This document shows positions 1 to 9,193 of a stretch of DNA of 64,000 bases, piece after piece. The stretch is from the NCBI GenBank assembly GCA_045540015.1, contig JAZQGP010000013.1, forward strand, positions 124,001-188,000, read 5' to 3'. The position numbers were made by a program, and so were the translations under genes. Source of the DNA: UMGS1387 sp045540015. GTDB taxonomy: Bacteria > Bacillota > Clostridia > Oscillospirales > CAG-382. The notes beneath the pieces were generated by a model. It made no database searches, was not told where the DNA came from, and saw nothing but the letters and a program-made list of their open reading frames with translations. Position 1 is the stretch's first letter; every line of letters starts with the position of its first letter.

Positions 1-728
1 TTTACTTCCTTTACAACATCGTCTGAGAGTGAAACGCGGAGCGTATCTCCTATTCCGTCGCAAAGAAGCGAGCCGATTCCGACGCTTGACTTTATAAGCC
101 CCGTTCGTTCTGTTCCTGCTTCAGTAACACCAAGGTGCAACGGATAATCTGTCATCTGTGAAAACAGTCGGTTTGCCTTTATTGTGTTTTCAACGGTGGA
201 GGATTTTATTGAAACGACAATGTCGTTAAAATCAAATTTTTCAAGCAGCTTTACATGATACATTGCACTTTCGCAAAGCGCTTCCGGTGTAGGCGAACCG
301 TATTTTTCAAGTATATGCTTTTCAAGAGAGCCGGCGTTTACACCTATTCGTATCGGAATGTTTTTGCTGCGGCATTTGTCGGCAACCTCTTTAACTCTGT
401 CATCGCCGCCTATGTTTCCGGGATTTATACGGATTTTGTCAATGCCTGCATCGGCTGCTGCAAGGGCAAGCTTGTAATTGAAATGAATGTCGGCAACAAG
501 CGGGATGTGAGAATGCTCCTTGAGATAGGGAATGCTCTTTACGCAAGTTTCGTCGGGAACAGAAAAGCGTACAATTTCACAGCCTGCATCTTCAAGCTGA
601 AGAATCTGGGAAAGAGTTGCTTCTTTGTCACTTGTCTTTGAATAGGTCATAGACTGTATGAGTATGGGATGTGCGCTTCCTATACACGTGTTTCCGATTT
701 TTACGCTTCTTGTTTTTCGTCTTTCCAT
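1..728 (-). CDS. ispG: 4-hydroxy-3-methylbut-2-enyl diphosphate synthase, partial (C-terminus off window)
   Basis: IspG (GcpE) converts ME-cPP to HMBPP in the MEP isoprenoid pathway, using a [4Fe-4S] cluster. The 242 visible codons begin MERRKTRSVKIG and include the family blocks INPGNIGGDD, RIGVNAGSLE and GIGSLLCDGIGDTLRVSLS. The gene runs off the left edge, so the cluster-binding cysteines near the C-terminus cannot be checked. It lies 20 bp downstream of rseP on the same strand; this pairing is common in Clostridia, but dxr, often the third partner, is not in the visible cluster. The identification is firm; only completeness is unknown. Confidence 0.95.
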   Translation of the reverse strand, partial: MERRKTRSVKIGNTCIGSAHPILIQSMTYSKTSDKEATLSQILQLEDAGCEIVRFSVPDETCVKSIPYLKEHSHIPLVADIHFNYKLALAAADAGIDKIRINPGNIGGDDRVKEVADKCRSKNIPIRIGVNAGSLEKHILEKYGSPTPEALCESAMYHVKLLEKFDFNDIVVSIKSSTVENTIKANRLFSQMTDYPLHLGVTEAGTERTGLIKSSVGIGSLLCDGIGDTLRVSLSDDVVKEV

Positions 729-748
729 TGCTGTCTTGTTCCTTTCGG

Positions 749-1801
749 TTATCTTATAAGCTTTCCGATGTCGTTTGCGGTTATAAATACCATTAATGTT
801 AGAAGTATTACCATTCCTGCAAGGTGAATATAGCTTTCATATTTAGGGTTTATCGGCTTTCGCCTGATAAGCTCTATTATATAGAATACAAGTCTTCCGC
901 CGTCAAGTGCAGGAAGCGGAAGAAGATTTACAATTCCTAGGTTCATTGTAATAATCATAACAAGGAACATAAGCGATTCAAAGCCGTACTGAGCGGTTTC
1001 CTTGATTTCACTTACAACTCCGACAGGGCCGGAAACTGCTTCTGCTCCGTATCTTCCTGTTACCGTGTCAATAAGCGATGCCCAGATCATGCGAAGCACG
1101 GAAACCGACTGAAAGAGCGACTGCTTTGCCACTTCAAGCGGCGTTTTTGCAAGAACTTGCGGCATAAAGAAGTTTGCGTTCCCGAATACAACCCCGCTTT
1201 CCGTACTTGTCGGGAAAACAAAATTTTCTATAATTACGGTTTTTCCGTCTCTGCGCACAGTCAGTGTTACGGGTGTGTCTGCTATATCCATTGCCTCATA
1301 CACAAGGTCACTTCTGACAAATATACGGCGTTTTCCGACCTTGAGAATTTCGTCACCCTCATAAAGACCTTGCCACGAGTCCATTTCGACACGCGTTCCC
1401 GTTTCGTCAACAAAGTTGAAGTAATCTATTTTTGCCGAATAGATATCTCCGCCGAAAATGACAATACCTGCAGTAATTACAAGACCGAGCATAATGTTCA
1501 TGAAAGCGCCTGCGGCAACTATAATTATTCTTTGCCAGACAGGCTTTGCACTCAAAGCCGTCTCGTCGTCGGTTACTTCTTCGTCCTCACCAACCATGCT
1601 GACATATCCGCCTATTGGAAAGAGCCTGAGAGAGTAGAGAGTTCCCGTTTTACCCTTTTTTGAAAGAAGCTTTGGACCCATGCCGATGGAAAACTCATAT
1701 ATGCCTACGCCAAAGGCACGTGCGGCAAGAAAATGTCCCAGCTCGTGAATGAATATTAAAAATCCGAACATTACAATGCCGAATATAATGTATAAGGCCA
1801 T
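749..1801 (-). CDS. rseP: RIP metalloprotease RseP (site-2 protease, M50)
   Basis: This intramembrane zinc protease cleaves anti-sigma factors or signal-peptide remnants inside the cytoplasmic membrane. The 350-residue protein has the zinc motif HELGH at residues 19-23 in the first membrane segment, a single PDZ region in the middle, and the C-terminal motif NLLPLPALDGGR that carries the third zinc ligand. Length and order match RseP/YluC. The next gene downstream on the same strand is ispG. A second M50-family protein of different type lies at 49855-50508. Confidence 0.93.
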   Translation of the reverse strand: MALYIIFGIVMFGFLIFIHELGHFLAARAFGVGIYEFSIGMGPKLLSKKGKTGTLYSLRLFPIGGYVSMVGEDEEVTDDETALSAKPVWQRIIIVAAGAFMNIMLGLVITAGIVIFGGDIYSAKIDYFNFVDETGTRVEMDSWQGLYEGDEILKVGKRRIFVRSDLVYEAMDIADTPVTLTVRRDGKTVIIENFVFPTSTESGVVFGNANFFMPQVLAKTPLEVAKQSLFQSVSVLRMIWASLIDTVTGRYGAEAVSGPVGVVSEIKETAQYGFESLMFLVMIITMNLGIVNLLPLPALDGGRLVFYIIELIRRKPINPKYESYIHLAGMVILLTLMVFITANDIGKLIR

Positions 1802-1938
1802 TTGTTTCTCCTTTTATTGCTGAGAGAGGGCTTTTGGGAAGCAGTCTCTTTTTGCTGATATAAATTCCGTAAAGCATTATGGGCATACAGTTATAGTTTA
1901 TGCATAAAATACGGGATAATGCATATTGATGTGAAATG

Positions 1939-2889
1939 TCAGTTTAAAAAGCCTTTGCCGTACAATATGTTTCCTTCTTTGTCTGTTATCCATTCGCCGC
2001 CGTAGCGGGTGACTGCGACAGCCTGTTCCGGCTGACGTCCGTTTTTGTCTGGAAGTGTCCAGCTGAAAGCAAGTGTGTGATGTATATATCCGAGTGAGTC
2101 TTCGGCAGAAAAATATAATGAAACATTGTCGCTTTCGGCTATGTTATAAGTTTCTTTAAACGGTATAGTTACGTTACCCTCAAAGGCGTTTTCGGACAGG
2201 TTGTTTTCTATTTCCTTCGTTAAATCTTTGCGGGCTATTTCTTTTCCGTCAGCTTCGGCTATCACGGAATAATTTATGAATTTTACGTTGTGATTGGTTT
2301 TGGCAAGACTGAAATCAAACTGCAAGTTACCGTTCACTGTCACTCCATTGTCATCAAGCGTAGCACTGCAACGGTCGAAATCGCCTTTGATTATTGTAGG
2401 CAGATAATCTACCCATAAATTTGAAATGTGTACGGTTTCAAGATATTCTGTGCGTGTTATATCTCCGGATTTTATGGTGAGAAGAGGATAAGTGTTGTGA
2501 TCAACAAACAGACCTGCGGAGAATACCGCAGTGAATTTTCCGCCAGTATTCCTGTTGGCAATCGATGTTTTTCCGTCAAAAGAAATTTCGACTGTCATAT
2601 TTTCTGTAAGTTCTTTTGGCAGAACACTTATCAAGACATCGACTGTTCTGATGTTTATGTCAAGTTCACCTGTTTCGTATGTCACATCTGAAAGCAGGCT
2701 TGCCTGTTTTTTGAGTTGATTTTCAACATTTGAATAAATAGATGAAATCTGTGTTTCAAGGCGGCTGCTTTCATTAGAAAGAGAATTTTGAAGCATTTCA
2801 ATGTCGCTTTTGAGACTGTTGTTTTTTGCAAACAGTACGATAACTGCAACTACAAGACAGAGTATGGATAAGTGTTTATGGTGTTTCAT
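1939..2889 (-). CDS. Membrane-anchored coiled-coil protein of unknown function
   Basis: The 316-residue product is not recognised. It starts MKHHKHLSILC, followed by one hydrophobic segment (about residues 7-22) and then a heptad-like coiled coil rich in Ser, Leu and Glu (about 25-70). The rest is beta-rich and looks extracytoplasmic, consistent with a single-pass protein exposed outside. An ATG further upstream is in frame, but the start at 2889 has a GGAGG ribosome site and avoids overlap with the SEDS gene, so it is preferred. It lies 22 bp after the SEDS gene. A role in cell-wall or division complexes is only guilt by association. Confidence 0.7.
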   Translation of the reverse strand: MKHHKHLSILCLVVAVIVLFAKNNSLKSDIEMLQNSLSNESSRLETQISSIYSNVENQLKKQASLLSDVTYETGELDINIRTVDVLISVLPKELTENMTVEISFDGKTSIANRNTGGKFTAVFSAGLFVDHNTYPLLTIKSGDITRTEYLETVHISNLWVDYLPTIIKGDFDRCSATLDDNGVTVNGNLQFDFSLAKTNHNVKFINYSVIAEADGKEIARKDLTKEIENNLSENAFEGNVTIPFKETYNIAESDNVSLYFSAEDSLGYIHHTLAFSWTLPDKNGRQPEQAVAVTRYGGEWITDKEGNILYGKGFLN

Positions 2890-2911
2890 TGTTAATCCTC
2901 CATTCCAAAGC

Positions 2912-4390
2912 TTATCCGAAGAAAGTCTTTTCTTCGTGCGTGCAAACCGATAAAACAAAGCCTATGGCAATAAATGAGCTTAAAACGGACGAGCCGCCGT
3001 AGGACAGAAACGGGAAAGTGATTCCGATAACGGGCATAATGCCAAGGCACATACCGACATTTTCAATAACTTGAATCATCAGCATAGAGGCAACACCGGT
3101 GCAGATATATTTACCCGTAAGATTGTCGCTTTGAAGTGATATTTTTATAATTCTGATAATCAGAACGGCCGTTATTAAAAGTACAATAAACGCTCCGACA
3201 AGTCCCCATTCCTCGCATATGGTGGAGAAAATCATATCCGTATGCTTTGCAGGAAGATGCCCGTTGACGGCGTGAGTAACAGTACCTTCAAGATAGCCAG
3301 TACCCGTAATTCCACCGTTTCCGATTGCAGTCTGGCTTCGCATCTGCTGATATCTTATTCCGACACCTGTCGGGTCTATTGAACTGTCAAAGCACAGCAT
3401 TATTCTGTCCTTTTGATAGGCGCTCAGCCTTGACCATATAAAGGGGGAAACGCATACTACCGCAAAAGCACCTGCTATGTAATACCAGAAGGAGAGTCCT
3501 GCCGCAAAGCACATGGCAATAAATATGAATACAAATATGGTAAACGAGCCAAGGTCCTTCTGCAGAAGAACAAGACTGAAAATAAGTCCCGCATGTACAA
3601 ACAGCGTCAGAACCGTGCTTATCTTGTTTAGTCTGTCGCGAACATGACTCAAATGCACCGCAAAGCTGTAGATAAACAGAAGCTTTGCAAACTCGGACGG
3701 CTGTATTTTAATAATTCCAAGGTCAATCCAGTTTGCGTTCGAAGATTCGGTTACACTTTGACCGAACAGAAAAGTGAATATCAGTATTGCTGCATTGAGG
3801 AATATTATAAAACGGTATTTGCTGATAAACTGGCGGTAATCCATAAGCGAAAGCACAGTCATTACGCCAAAGCCCATAAGGGTTGCAAAAATCTGTATTA
3901 AAAGAAATCTTGATGTTTCAAAGGAATGAGTTGCACTGAAGATTGAAAAAATGCCTATAAGGCAGAGGATGCCGGTTATTGCTATAAGCGGCAAATCTAG
4001 CGCCTTTATGTGAAGCTTTGTCTGGGTTATAAGCCAGTTCTTTTTTATGGTTACAGGATCTTTTGGAGCAGTTGGAACACGCGGAGCAGCTTTAAGCGTA
4101 AGATGACGTGTCGGCTTTCTCCTTTTTCTGAGGGATGAGTTCTCGGTGCTGCCGTAGAGTCCCGAAAGCCTTTTTTCTGCATCAACGGGTGTCAGAAGAC
4201 GGGAACTTGACGAGGTGTTGACACGGGAACGGCTTATGAGGTTTATTCTGTTAACAGTAACGTCGTGAGAAACGGCGGTGATGCTCGAGCTTATGGTACT
4301 TTTGGAGGCATCCTTTTTTGCCGAACGGTATTTGGACTTTGTTTGCTGAATGTTCTGCATATTTTTAAGGTTTTTGGTTTCTGTCGGCAT
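2912..4390 (-). CDS. SEDS-family peptidoglycan polymerase (RodA/FtsW/SpoVE)
   Basis: SEDS proteins polymerise glycan strands from lipid II in elongation (RodA), division (FtsW) or sporulation (SpoVE). The 492-residue protein has about 140 residues of basic, Ser/Thr/Lys-rich cytoplasmic N-terminus and then about ten membrane segments. Family motifs are the GHLPAKHTDMIFSTICEEWG loop and the C-terminal FPFLSYGGSS. The long charged N-terminus is not usual for RodA, whose members begin close to the first membrane segment. The start is backed by an AAAGGAGG site and by a sigma-A promoter just upstream. Which of the three paralogue groups it belongs to cannot be fixed here. Confidence 0.9.
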   Translation of the reverse strand: MPTETKNLKNMQNIQQTKSKYRSAKKDASKSTISSSITAVSHDVTVNRINLISRSRVNTSSSSRLLTPVDAEKRLSGLYGSTENSSLRKRRKPTRHLTLKAAPRVPTAPKDPVTIKKNWLITQTKLHIKALDLPLIAITGILCLIGIFSIFSATHSFETSRFLLIQIFATLMGFGVMTVLSLMDYRQFISKYRFIIFLNAAILIFTFLFGQSVTESSNANWIDLGIIKIQPSEFAKLLFIYSFAVHLSHVRDRLNKISTVLTLFVHAGLIFSLVLLQKDLGSFTIFVFIFIAMCFAAGLSFWYYIAGAFAVVCVSPFIWSRLSAYQKDRIMLCFDSSIDPTGVGIRYQQMRSQTAIGNGGITGTGYLEGTVTHAVNGHLPAKHTDMIFSTICEEWGLVGAFIVLLITAVLIIRIIKISLQSDNLTGKYICTGVASMLMIQVIENVGMCLGIMPVIGITFPFLSYGGSSVLSSFIAIGFVLSVCTHEEKTFFG

Positions 4391-4431
4391 GAAATCCGCC
4401 TCCTTTCATAAATGATATAATATATATTATC

Positions 4432-4460
4432 ATTATACAGTAAATAATTAAAGTTGTAAA
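4432..4460 (-). promoter_or_regulatory. Sigma-A promoter of the SEDS-rseP-ispG cluster
   Basis: On the minus strand TTTACA (4460-4455) and TATAAT (4437-4432) are separated by exactly 17 bp, 42 bp before the start codon at 4390. It diverges from the promoter at 4482-4510. Confidence 0.7.
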
Positions 4461-4481
4461 TATGAATTTTACAAATTTATC

Positions 4482-4510
4482 TTGCATTTTACATTAATTA
4501 ATGCTATAAT
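4482..4510 (+). promoter_or_regulatory. Sigma-A promoter of the 4554 gene and lacI
   Basis: TTGCAT (4482-4487) and TATAAT (4505-4510) have a 17-bp spacer. The predicted transcript start near 4517 rules out any start codon upstream of it and supports the TTG start at 4554. Confidence 0.75.
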
Positions 4511-4553
4511 CTGTATAAAATGTAATAATTTCACGGAAGAAGGAGTTTTTTGG

Positions 4554-5276
4554 TTGAGCGAATATATAAACGAGAACGCTGACAGCTTCAACGAAGAACC
4601 GCCGAAAAAGGGGTTTACAATCGGAAAGCTTATCAAATGGGTGTTTTTGCTGCTGATTATTACGGTGTATGTAATTCTTGCGGCAAGATGTGTTCAGACG
4701 AGTGACCATAAAATAGTTAAAGAGGTTCTTGTAAACGATAAATTCCTTGAGGCTTATGAAAGTGCACCCGAAGAGTTCACCGTTGAAAAATACGGAATAG
4801 AAAAATCCTGGGCAGACATCAGAGAAGGAAGACTTCTGGAATTCAACAACTTATATTATGTGCCGATGGCATCCCAGATGCAGATTTCGGTGAAATTCAA
4901 CATGGATCTTGCGCAGTGCGAATACGATGAGGAAATACCGTTCAGATTCCGCCTGCGCGATGAGAACGGAACCGAGTATACTGACTATTGGTACAGGTTT
5001 GCGGAAAAAATGGGTTACGGGTATGTAAGAATTTGTTTTGAGGACATAAGACTCAAAAAGTCCGAAGCAGAAATCGCAGCCGAGGAAACAGGAGAGGAAG
5101 AAAATTCCGGCAGCAATATCGGTTTTTACGGAATTGACAAGAACAGAAAAAAATACACGCTATGCGTTGATATGGTAAATGCTGACGGTTCTTACAGCGA
5201 GATTTGCTCTGTAAGAATATACGGCGGCTCTGCCGTATCAAAAGAAATTGGTTTTAAACCGGAAAAGACAAAATAA
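4554..5276 (+). CDS. Single-pass membrane protein of unknown function
   Basis: The 240-residue product is not recognised. An acidic N-terminus (about 24 residues) is followed by one membrane segment (WVFLLLIITVYVILAA) and an acidic extracytoplasmic domain with many Tyr and Glu residues. No enzymatic motif is visible. TTG at 4554 is chosen as start because GAAGGAG lies 8 bp upstream and the promoter at 4482-4510 would not transcribe earlier in-frame codons. It is 21 bp upstream of the LacI-family gene and probably cotranscribed with it. Confidence 0.7.
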   Translation: MSEYINENADSFNEEPPKKGFTIGKLIKWVFLLLIITVYVILAARCVQTSDHKIVKEVLVNDKFLEAYESAPEEFTVEKYGIEKSWADIREGRLLEFNNLYYVPMASQMQISVKFNMDLAQCEYDEEIPFRFRLRDENGTEYTDYWYRFAEKMGYGYVRICFEDIRLKKSEAEIAAEETGEEENSGSNIGFYGIDKNRKKYTLCVDMVNADGSYSEICSVRIYGGSAVSKEIGFKPEKTK

Positions 5277-5297
5277 TTCTTCACGAGAGGGAAAACG

Positions 5298-6311
5298 ATG
5301 AAAAAAGTAACCATGGCGGATATAGCTAAGAAAACAGGCTATTCCATTAATACAGTTTCACATGCACTCAAAGGCAAAACCGATATTTCAAAGCCAACAC
5401 GCGAGCTTATAAAAAAGACCGCCGACGAGCTCGGATATATTGGAAATTCCTCTGCAAGCTATCTTCGAAGCGGAAAGAGCAAAAGTGTTGCTCTTATATT
5501 CGGAGATATTTCAAATCCGCATTTTTCGGTTATGGTTAAGGAAGCAGAGGGAAAACTCAGAGAATACGGCTATACCGCGTTTGTTCTCAACACGGATGAG
5601 GATGAGGGCAGAGAAAAGGAAGCAATCCTGCTTTCTTTAAGCAAAAATGTTGACGGTATCATTATTTGCCCCTGCCAGAAGTCGAGAGATAACATTGAAT
5701 TTATGAAGAAAACCGAGGTTCCGTATGTTCTTGTCGGCAGACGCTTTGACGGCGAAAACGACGACTATGTTGTATGTGATGACAGAAACGGTGGATTTCT
5801 TGCGGCACAGCAGCTTATTTCCGAAGGTCATGAAAAAATACTGTTTCTCAACGGCGACGAATATATTTCCAGTGCGAAGGAAAGACTTGAGGGAGCCAAA
5901 GAGGCTGTTAAAAAGTCAGGCCTCAAGGCGGATTGCCTTTGCGTTGAAAGTGTGCCTGCGGTTACCTTCTCGGATACCAAGCATATGAAAGAGCTGCTTG
6001 TTAAAAATGCAGACTGTACAGGCATTATTGCATTCAGCGACCTTGTTGCAATGCAGGTTTGCTATGCGGCAGGTCTTGCAGGAAAAAGCGTTCCCGAGGA
6101 TCTGAGCATTATAGGCTTTGACAATATTGTGTCAAAGTTCTGCCTGCCCGTGCATCTTTCGTCCGTAACTTCATCAAAAACAAAAATGTCCCTTGAGGCA
6201 GTTGATATACTTATGGGAAAAATCGAGGATGAAACCGCATCAGGAAGACAGGTTGTGCTTCCGACACAAATCATTTTACGTGAAACCACAAAAACATCCG
6301 GCAAGCAATGA
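5298..6311 (+). CDS. LacI-family transcriptional regulator
   Basis: This 337-residue protein has a LacI helix-turn-helix at residues 4-25 (TMADIAKKTGYSINTVSHAL), a hinge helix, and a type-1 periplasmic-binding-protein-like sensor domain (about 60-330, with SVALIFGDISNPHFS). LacI regulators bind palindromic operators with a central CG and respond to a small carbohydrate-like effector. The next transcription unit, starting 100 bp downstream, has such a palindrome directly after its -10 box (6375-6388), so the likely target is the glycyl radical enzyme operon. Regulation is inferred; the family assignment is secure. Confidence 0.93.
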   Translation: MKKVTMADIAKKTGYSINTVSHALKGKTDISKPTRELIKKTADELGYIGNSSASYLRSGKSKSVALIFGDISNPHFSVMVKEAEGKLREYGYTAFVLNTDEDEGREKEAILLSLSKNVDGIIICPCQKSRDNIEFMKKTEVPYVLVGRRFDGENDDYVVCDDRNGGFLAAQQLISEGHEKILFLNGDEYISSAKERLEGAKEAVKKSGLKADCLCVESVPAVTFSDTKHMKELLVKNADCTGIIAFSDLVAMQVCYAAGLAGKSVPEDLSIIGFDNIVSKFCLPVHLSSVTSSKTKMSLEAVDILMGKIEDETASGRQVVLPTQIILRETTKTSGKQ

Positions 6312-6343
6312 TAAAAATACTTTAAAAAGTTACAAGGTGGGTC

Positions 6344-6372
6344 TTGACAACCTGCCTTGTTTGTGATAAAAT
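6344..6372 (+). promoter_or_regulatory. Sigma-A promoter of the glycyl radical enzyme operon
   Basis: TTGACA (6344-6349) and TAAAAT (6367-6372) are separated by 17 bp. The -35 is a perfect consensus, suggesting a strong promoter that needs repression. Confidence 0.8.
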
Positions 6373-6374
6373 GT

Positions 6375-6388
6375 CATTAACGATAATG
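6375..6388 (+). promoter_or_regulatory. Probable LacI-family operator
   Basis: CATTAACGATAATG is a 14-bp near-perfect palindrome (CATTA-N-CG-N-TAATG) with the central CG typical of LacI operators. It begins 2 bp after the -10 box, where a bound repressor would block initiation. The lacI gene is immediately upstream. Confidence 0.6.
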
Positions 6389-6411
6389 AGCATTAACATG
6401 AGGTGATAGAT

Positions 6412-8382
6412 ATGTTTGAGAAGCTTTACGACTATGTATTAAACAAAGAACATCATAAATTCCGCAAAAAAGCGGAAATCAAGTTTGATGAAAAGCTCTC
6501 CGATATTGAGCGTATGACATTGCGCTTTGAGGCACTTTGCAAGGCAGAAGAGCCTGTTATACTTGAGGGCGAGCAGATTTGCTTTATCAGAACAGTTGAA
6601 AACATTCCCGACATTTATACACAGGAGGAATGGGCAAAGATCAAAAGCGCGCATTTTATCCATGAGCTCGGCTATCTTTCCAACCTTTCTCCTGACTATG
6701 AAAATGTTATAAGCACGGGTCTTCTTGCTCTCAGAGAAACTGCCGATAAATACGGCAAACGTGCAATTGATGCAATAATAGACCTTTCCGACAGATATAA
6801 GTCAAAAGCAGAAGAAATTGGAAGAAACGATATTGTAAAGGTGCTCGAAAGGGTTCCGAGATACGGAGCTCAGTCTTTCAGAGAGGCATTGCAGTTCTTT
6901 CGCATTGTTCACTATTCTCTTTGGCTTGAGGGTAACTACCACAACACGGTAGGAAGATTTGACAAATATATGTACCCATATCTCAAGGCTGATATGGAAA
7001 AGGGACTTTATACGAGAGAAAGCGCATACGAGCTTCTTTGCGACTTTTTCCTTTCCTTCAACAAAGACAGCGATTTGTATGTCGGCGTTCAGCAGGGTGA
7101 TAACGGTCAGAGTATGGTGCTTGGCGGTATTGACGAAAACGGAAACGAGGTTTTCAATCTTCTTTCCGAGCTTTGTCTTGAGGCAAGCGGAAGACTTCTG
7201 ATGATTGACCCGAAAATAAACCTCAGAGTAGGCAAGAATACGCCCATTGAGGTTTATAATAAGGCAAGCGAGCTTACAAAGGCAGGGCTTGGCTTCCCGC
7301 AGTATTCAAATGATGATGTTGTAATAGACGCGCTTGTGAAAATGGGCTATGACAGAAAGGACGCGAGCGACTATGTTGTTGCTGCATGCTGGGAGTTTAT
7401 AATCCCAAAAGTCGGTGCGGATATTGCAAACATCGGAGCGCTTTCTTTCCCGAAGGTTGTTGATGTGTGCCTGCACCGTGACCTTGAAAGCTGCAGTACA
7501 TACGAGGAATTTTTCACTTGCATAAAAAATGAGATAAAAGCTCAGTGCGATGCAATATGCAAGGGTATAAACAACCTTTATTTTGTTCCGTCTCCCTTTA
7601 TGAATATCTGCATGAAGAGCGGCATTTATAGCGGCGGAAAATACAACAATTTCGGTATTCATGGTACCGGTGTTGCAACGGCAACAGACTCGCTGTTTGC
7701 TATCAAGGAGCATGTTTTCGGTAGTGGAAAGGTTACAAAGAAACAGATTATTGATGCTGTTGACAGCGACTTTGCAAATGATGCCGACCTTCTTGCGCTT
7801 TTAAGAAATGAAACAGGCAAGATGGGCTGCGACATAGACGAGGTTGACGAGATAAGCGTTATGCTTCTTGATATGTTTAGTGAGGCTCTTCGCGGAAAGA
7901 CTAACTGCAGAGGCGGAATTTACAGAGCAGGTACGGGCAGTGCGATGTTCTACCTTTGGCACGCTGATGAGCTTGGTGCTTCTCCCGACGGCAGAAGAAA
8001 AGGAGAACCCTTTGGCACAAACTTCTCTCCCAGTCTTTTTGCAGATATTAAAGGACCTTTCTCTGTTATAAAGTCCTTTACCAAACAGCATTTTGTAAAC
8101 TGCATGAACGGCGGTCCGTTGACGCTTGAATTTCACGGTGCTATGTTCTCTGATCCTGAGAGTGTCGGAAAGGTTGCAATGCTTGTCAAGAGCTTTATTG
8201 ACATGGGCGGTCATCAGATGCAGCTCAATGCCGTAAATCTCGAAAAAATGAAGGACGCAAAGGCTCATCCCGAAAAGCACAGACAGCTTGTTGTTCGTAT
8301 ATGGGGCTGGAGCGCATACTTTGTTGAGCTTGATGAGCGTTATCAGAACCATGTAATGCGCCGTCAGGAATACAGCATATGA
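6412..8382 (+). CDS. Glycyl radical enzyme of unassigned substrate (PFL family)
   Basis: Glycyl radical enzymes use a protein glycine radical and an active-site cysteine thiyl radical for dehydration, decarboxylation or C-C/C-N/C-S cleavage in anaerobes. The 656-residue protein has the radical motif near its end (RIWGWSAYF, Gly about 632) and a candidate catalytic cysteine at about 326 in AACWEF, about 306 residues before the glycine as expected. The usual eliminase motif is GCVE; here it is ACWE, so the substrate class is unclear. It is also shorter than most members (about 750-850). The ATG at 6412 follows a GAGGTGAT ribosome site. Its activase overlaps it by 4 bp, and a GH36-like enzyme follows, which suggests a sugar-derived substrate, but this is inference. 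Confidence 0.88.
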   Translation: MFEKLYDYVLNKEHHKFRKKAEIKFDEKLSDIERMTLRFEALCKAEEPVILEGEQICFIRTVENIPDIYTQEEWAKIKSAHFIHELGYLSNLSPDYENVISTGLLALRETADKYGKRAIDAIIDLSDRYKSKAEEIGRNDIVKVLERVPRYGAQSFREALQFFRIVHYSLWLEGNYHNTVGRFDKYMYPYLKADMEKGLYTRESAYELLCDFFLSFNKDSDLYVGVQQGDNGQSMVLGGIDENGNEVFNLLSELCLEASGRLLMIDPKINLRVGKNTPIEVYNKASELTKAGLGFPQYSNDDVVIDALVKMGYDRKDASDYVVAACWEFIIPKVGADIANIGALSFPKVVDVCLHRDLESCSTYEEFFTCIKNEIKAQCDAICKGINNLYFVPSPFMNICMKSGIYSGGKYNNFGIHGTGVATATDSLFAIKEHVFGSGKVTKKQIIDAVDSDFANDADLLALLRNETGKMGCDIDEVDEISVMLLDMFSEALRGKTNCRGGIYRAGTGSAMFYLWHADELGASPDGRRKGEPFGTNFSPSLFADIKGPFSVIKSFTKQHFVNCMNGGPLTLEFHGAMFSDPESVGKVAMLVKSFIDMGGHQMQLNAVNLEKMKDAKAHPEKHRQLVVRIWGWSAYFVELDERYQNHVMRRQEYSI

Positions 8383-9149
8383 CAAAGGGTGTTGTTTTTG
8401 ATATAAAAGAGTGCTCGGTTCATGACGGACCGGGTGTGAGAACAACGGTGTTTCTTAAAGGGTGTCCTTTAAGATGCGTGTGGTGTCACAATCCCGAAGG
8501 GTTAAGCACGAAAAAACAGCTCATGTACAAGGAAAACAAGTGCGTTCACTGTAATAACTGTAAAAAGGCGTGTGACCACGAGGAATGTAAAGCTTTCGGC
8601 AGATGCATACACGCGTGTCCCTGCGGATGTCTTTCGGTAAGCGGAAGAGAGTATACGGCTGAGGAACTGTGTGCCGAGGTGCTTCGCAATAAGAGCTTTT
8701 TCGATTCGACCGGCGGCGGTGTTACCTTTTCAGGCGGCGAGCCGCTTATGCAAAGTGAATTTTTACTTGAGTGTCTTGATGGGCTTTCGTGCACCGGAAG
8801 AGCTGTTGAAACGTGCGGGTATGCTGAAAGTGCCGTGTTTAAAAGCGTTATTGAAAAGTGTGATTATGTTATCATGGATATAAAGCTTGCAGACGGTGAT
8901 TTGCATAAAAAGTATACAGGAGTTCCGAACGGGCAGATACTTGAAAACGCAAGGCTTCTCCAAAGCAGCGGTAAAGCGCATCTGTTCAGAACACCGCTTA
9001 TTCCGGGAATTACCGATACAGATGAAAATCTTTCGGCAATAGAAAGAATAATCGGCACATCACCTTGGGAAAAACTTAAATACAATGCTCTCGCAGGAGC
9101 AAAATATGAAATGCTCGGCATGGAGTATCCGTTTGAAAAGTTGAAATAA
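8379..9149 (+). CDS. Glycyl radical enzyme activating enzyme (radical SAM)
   Basis: This 256-residue radical SAM protein installs the glycyl radical on the partner encoded just upstream, with which it overlaps by ATGA. The SAM-cluster motif is C29-x3-C33-x2-C36 (GCPLRCVWC). A ferredoxin-like insert with two more cysteine groups (CVHCNNCKKAC and CIHACPCGC) could bind two further [4Fe-4S] clusters, as in activases of dehydratase-type glycyl radical enzymes rather than the short PflA type. GGVTFSGGEPL is the SAM-binding motif. Confidence 0.93.
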   Translation: MTKGVVFDIKECSVHDGPGVRTTVFLKGCPLRCVWCHNPEGLSTKKQLMYKENKCVHCNNCKKACDHEECKAFGRCIHACPCGCLSVSGREYTAEELCAEVLRNKSFFDSTGGGVTFSGGEPLMQSEFLLECLDGLSCTGRAVETCGYAESAVFKSVIEKCDYVIMDIKLADGDLHKKYTGVPNGQILENARLLQSSGKAHLFRTPLIPGITDTDENLSAIERIIGTSPWEKLKYNALAGAKYEMLGMEYPFEKLK

Positions 9150-9193
9150 TAATGGTTTGAAAACAAATTAATGTCTTGAAAGGAAGAAGAATC

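Noticed and set aside
4482..4553. Upstream start codon for the membrane protein at 4554
   Set aside because: The region contains the -35 and -10 boxes of its promoter, so it is not transcribed as coding sequence.
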